Shown here: positions 63,764 through 64,000 of the stretch, one piece after another
How positions within the stretch are numbered: the stretch's first letter is position 1
How the letters are laid out: every line of letters begins with the position of its first letter
Assembly: GCA_965661105.1 (NCBI GenBank)
Contig: CBFICR010000004.1
Coordinates: 19,840-83,839, forward strand
Length of the DNA: 64,000 nucleotides
Origin: Eutrophocola sp965661105
GTDB lineage: Bacteria > Pseudomonadota > Gammaproteobacteria > Pseudomonadales > Pseudohongiellaceae
Reading direction: 5' to 3'
The notes under the pieces: generated by a model
What the model saw: only the letters and a program-made list of their open reading frames with translations
Told to the model about the DNA's origin: nothing
The model's database searches: none
Program-made: the position numbers and the translations under genes

Positions 63764-64000
63764 ATGGCTAAAGAAGTAAAGTTTGGAGATAGCGCCCGCC
63801 AAAAAATGCTGAAAGGGGTTAACCTGCTGGCTGATGCGGTAAAAGTAACCCTCGGTCCAAAAGGACGCAATGTTGTACTGGATAAATCTTTCGGTGCACC
63901 TACCGTTACTAAAGATGGTGTGTCTGTTGCCAAGGAAATCGAACTGAAAGACAAGTTCGAAAACATGGGTGCGCAGATGGTCAAGGAAGTTGCATCCCAG
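63764..64000 (+). CDS. groEL: Chaperonin GroEL (5' part, cut by window end)
   Basis: The first 79 codons of the 60-kDa chaperonin are present: MAKEVKFGDSARQKML, then KVTLGPKGRNVVLDKSFGAP near residue 28 and the ATP-binding TKDGVSVAKEIEL near residue 48. The gene runs off the edge at a codon boundary without any defect. Confidence 0.97.
   Translation, partial: MAKEVKFGDSARQKMLKGVNLLADAVKVTLGPKGRNVVLDKSFGAPTVTKDGVSVAKEIELKDKFENMGAQMVKEVASQ

Overview
The window reads as a chromosome segment from a Gram-negative gammaproteobacterium, with gene content and order closest to Pseudomonas and marine Cellvibrionales-type bacteria. The evidence is the complete dcw cell-wall/division cluster behind rnpB and mraZ, lpxC with secA, the order ampD-nadC-pilA-pilBCD-coaE-yacG familiar from Pseudomonas, and a meso-diaminopimelate-type MurE. 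Genus is not determined. No tRNA, rRNA operon, insertion sequence, prophage or CRISPR array was seen.

1-18157: RNase P RNA with its promoter, a roughly 0.5 kb repeat-rich spacer, a sigma70 promoter overlapped by five 10-bp-phased MraZ boxes, then mraZ-rsmH-ftsL-ftsI-murE-murF-mraY-murD-ftsW-murG-murC-ddl-ftsQ-ftsA-ftsZ, all on the plus strand and often overlapping. MurB is absent. 18158-25344: lpxC with a long leader, an LytM-type peptidase, secA, argJ and a mutT-like NUDIX gene, converging on yacG.

25345-49600: the accessory part. The conserved type IV pilus block (pilA divergent from pilB-pilC-pilD-coaE) is bracketed by two sets of surface-glycan genes. The left set (25382-35776) splits yacG from coaE. 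It holds a TMTC-like membrane glycosyltransferase, a methyltransferase, a flippase-like membrane protein, an epimerase, a DegT aminotransferase, an AsnB-type amidotransferase, a hexapeptide acyltransferase and a GT4 glycosyltransferase whose start overlaps the coaE stop. The right set (41278-49582) splits pilA from nadC. It holds a second TMTC-like GT-C protein overlapping a Dpm1-like GT2 gene, wbpB-wbpD-wbpE homologues for a di-N-acetylated uronic acid, an OafA-type acyltransferase and a DUF1080 lipoprotein. The leading hypothesis is a lipid-linked-sugar protein O-glycosylation module tied to the pilin, built from a TMTC/Dpm1-like pair in place of TfpO or TfpW.

49675-64000: nadC, a membrane-anchored retropepsin-like protease, ampD, aceE-aceF behind two near-identical GntR-like operators, yajQ, an RND efflux pair whose adaptor gene carries an in-frame TAA 56 codons before its natural end, an unknown secreted protein, an alkyltransferase-like gene (Trp for Cys), fxsA, and groES-groEL behind a sigma32-type promoter. 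groEL runs off the end.
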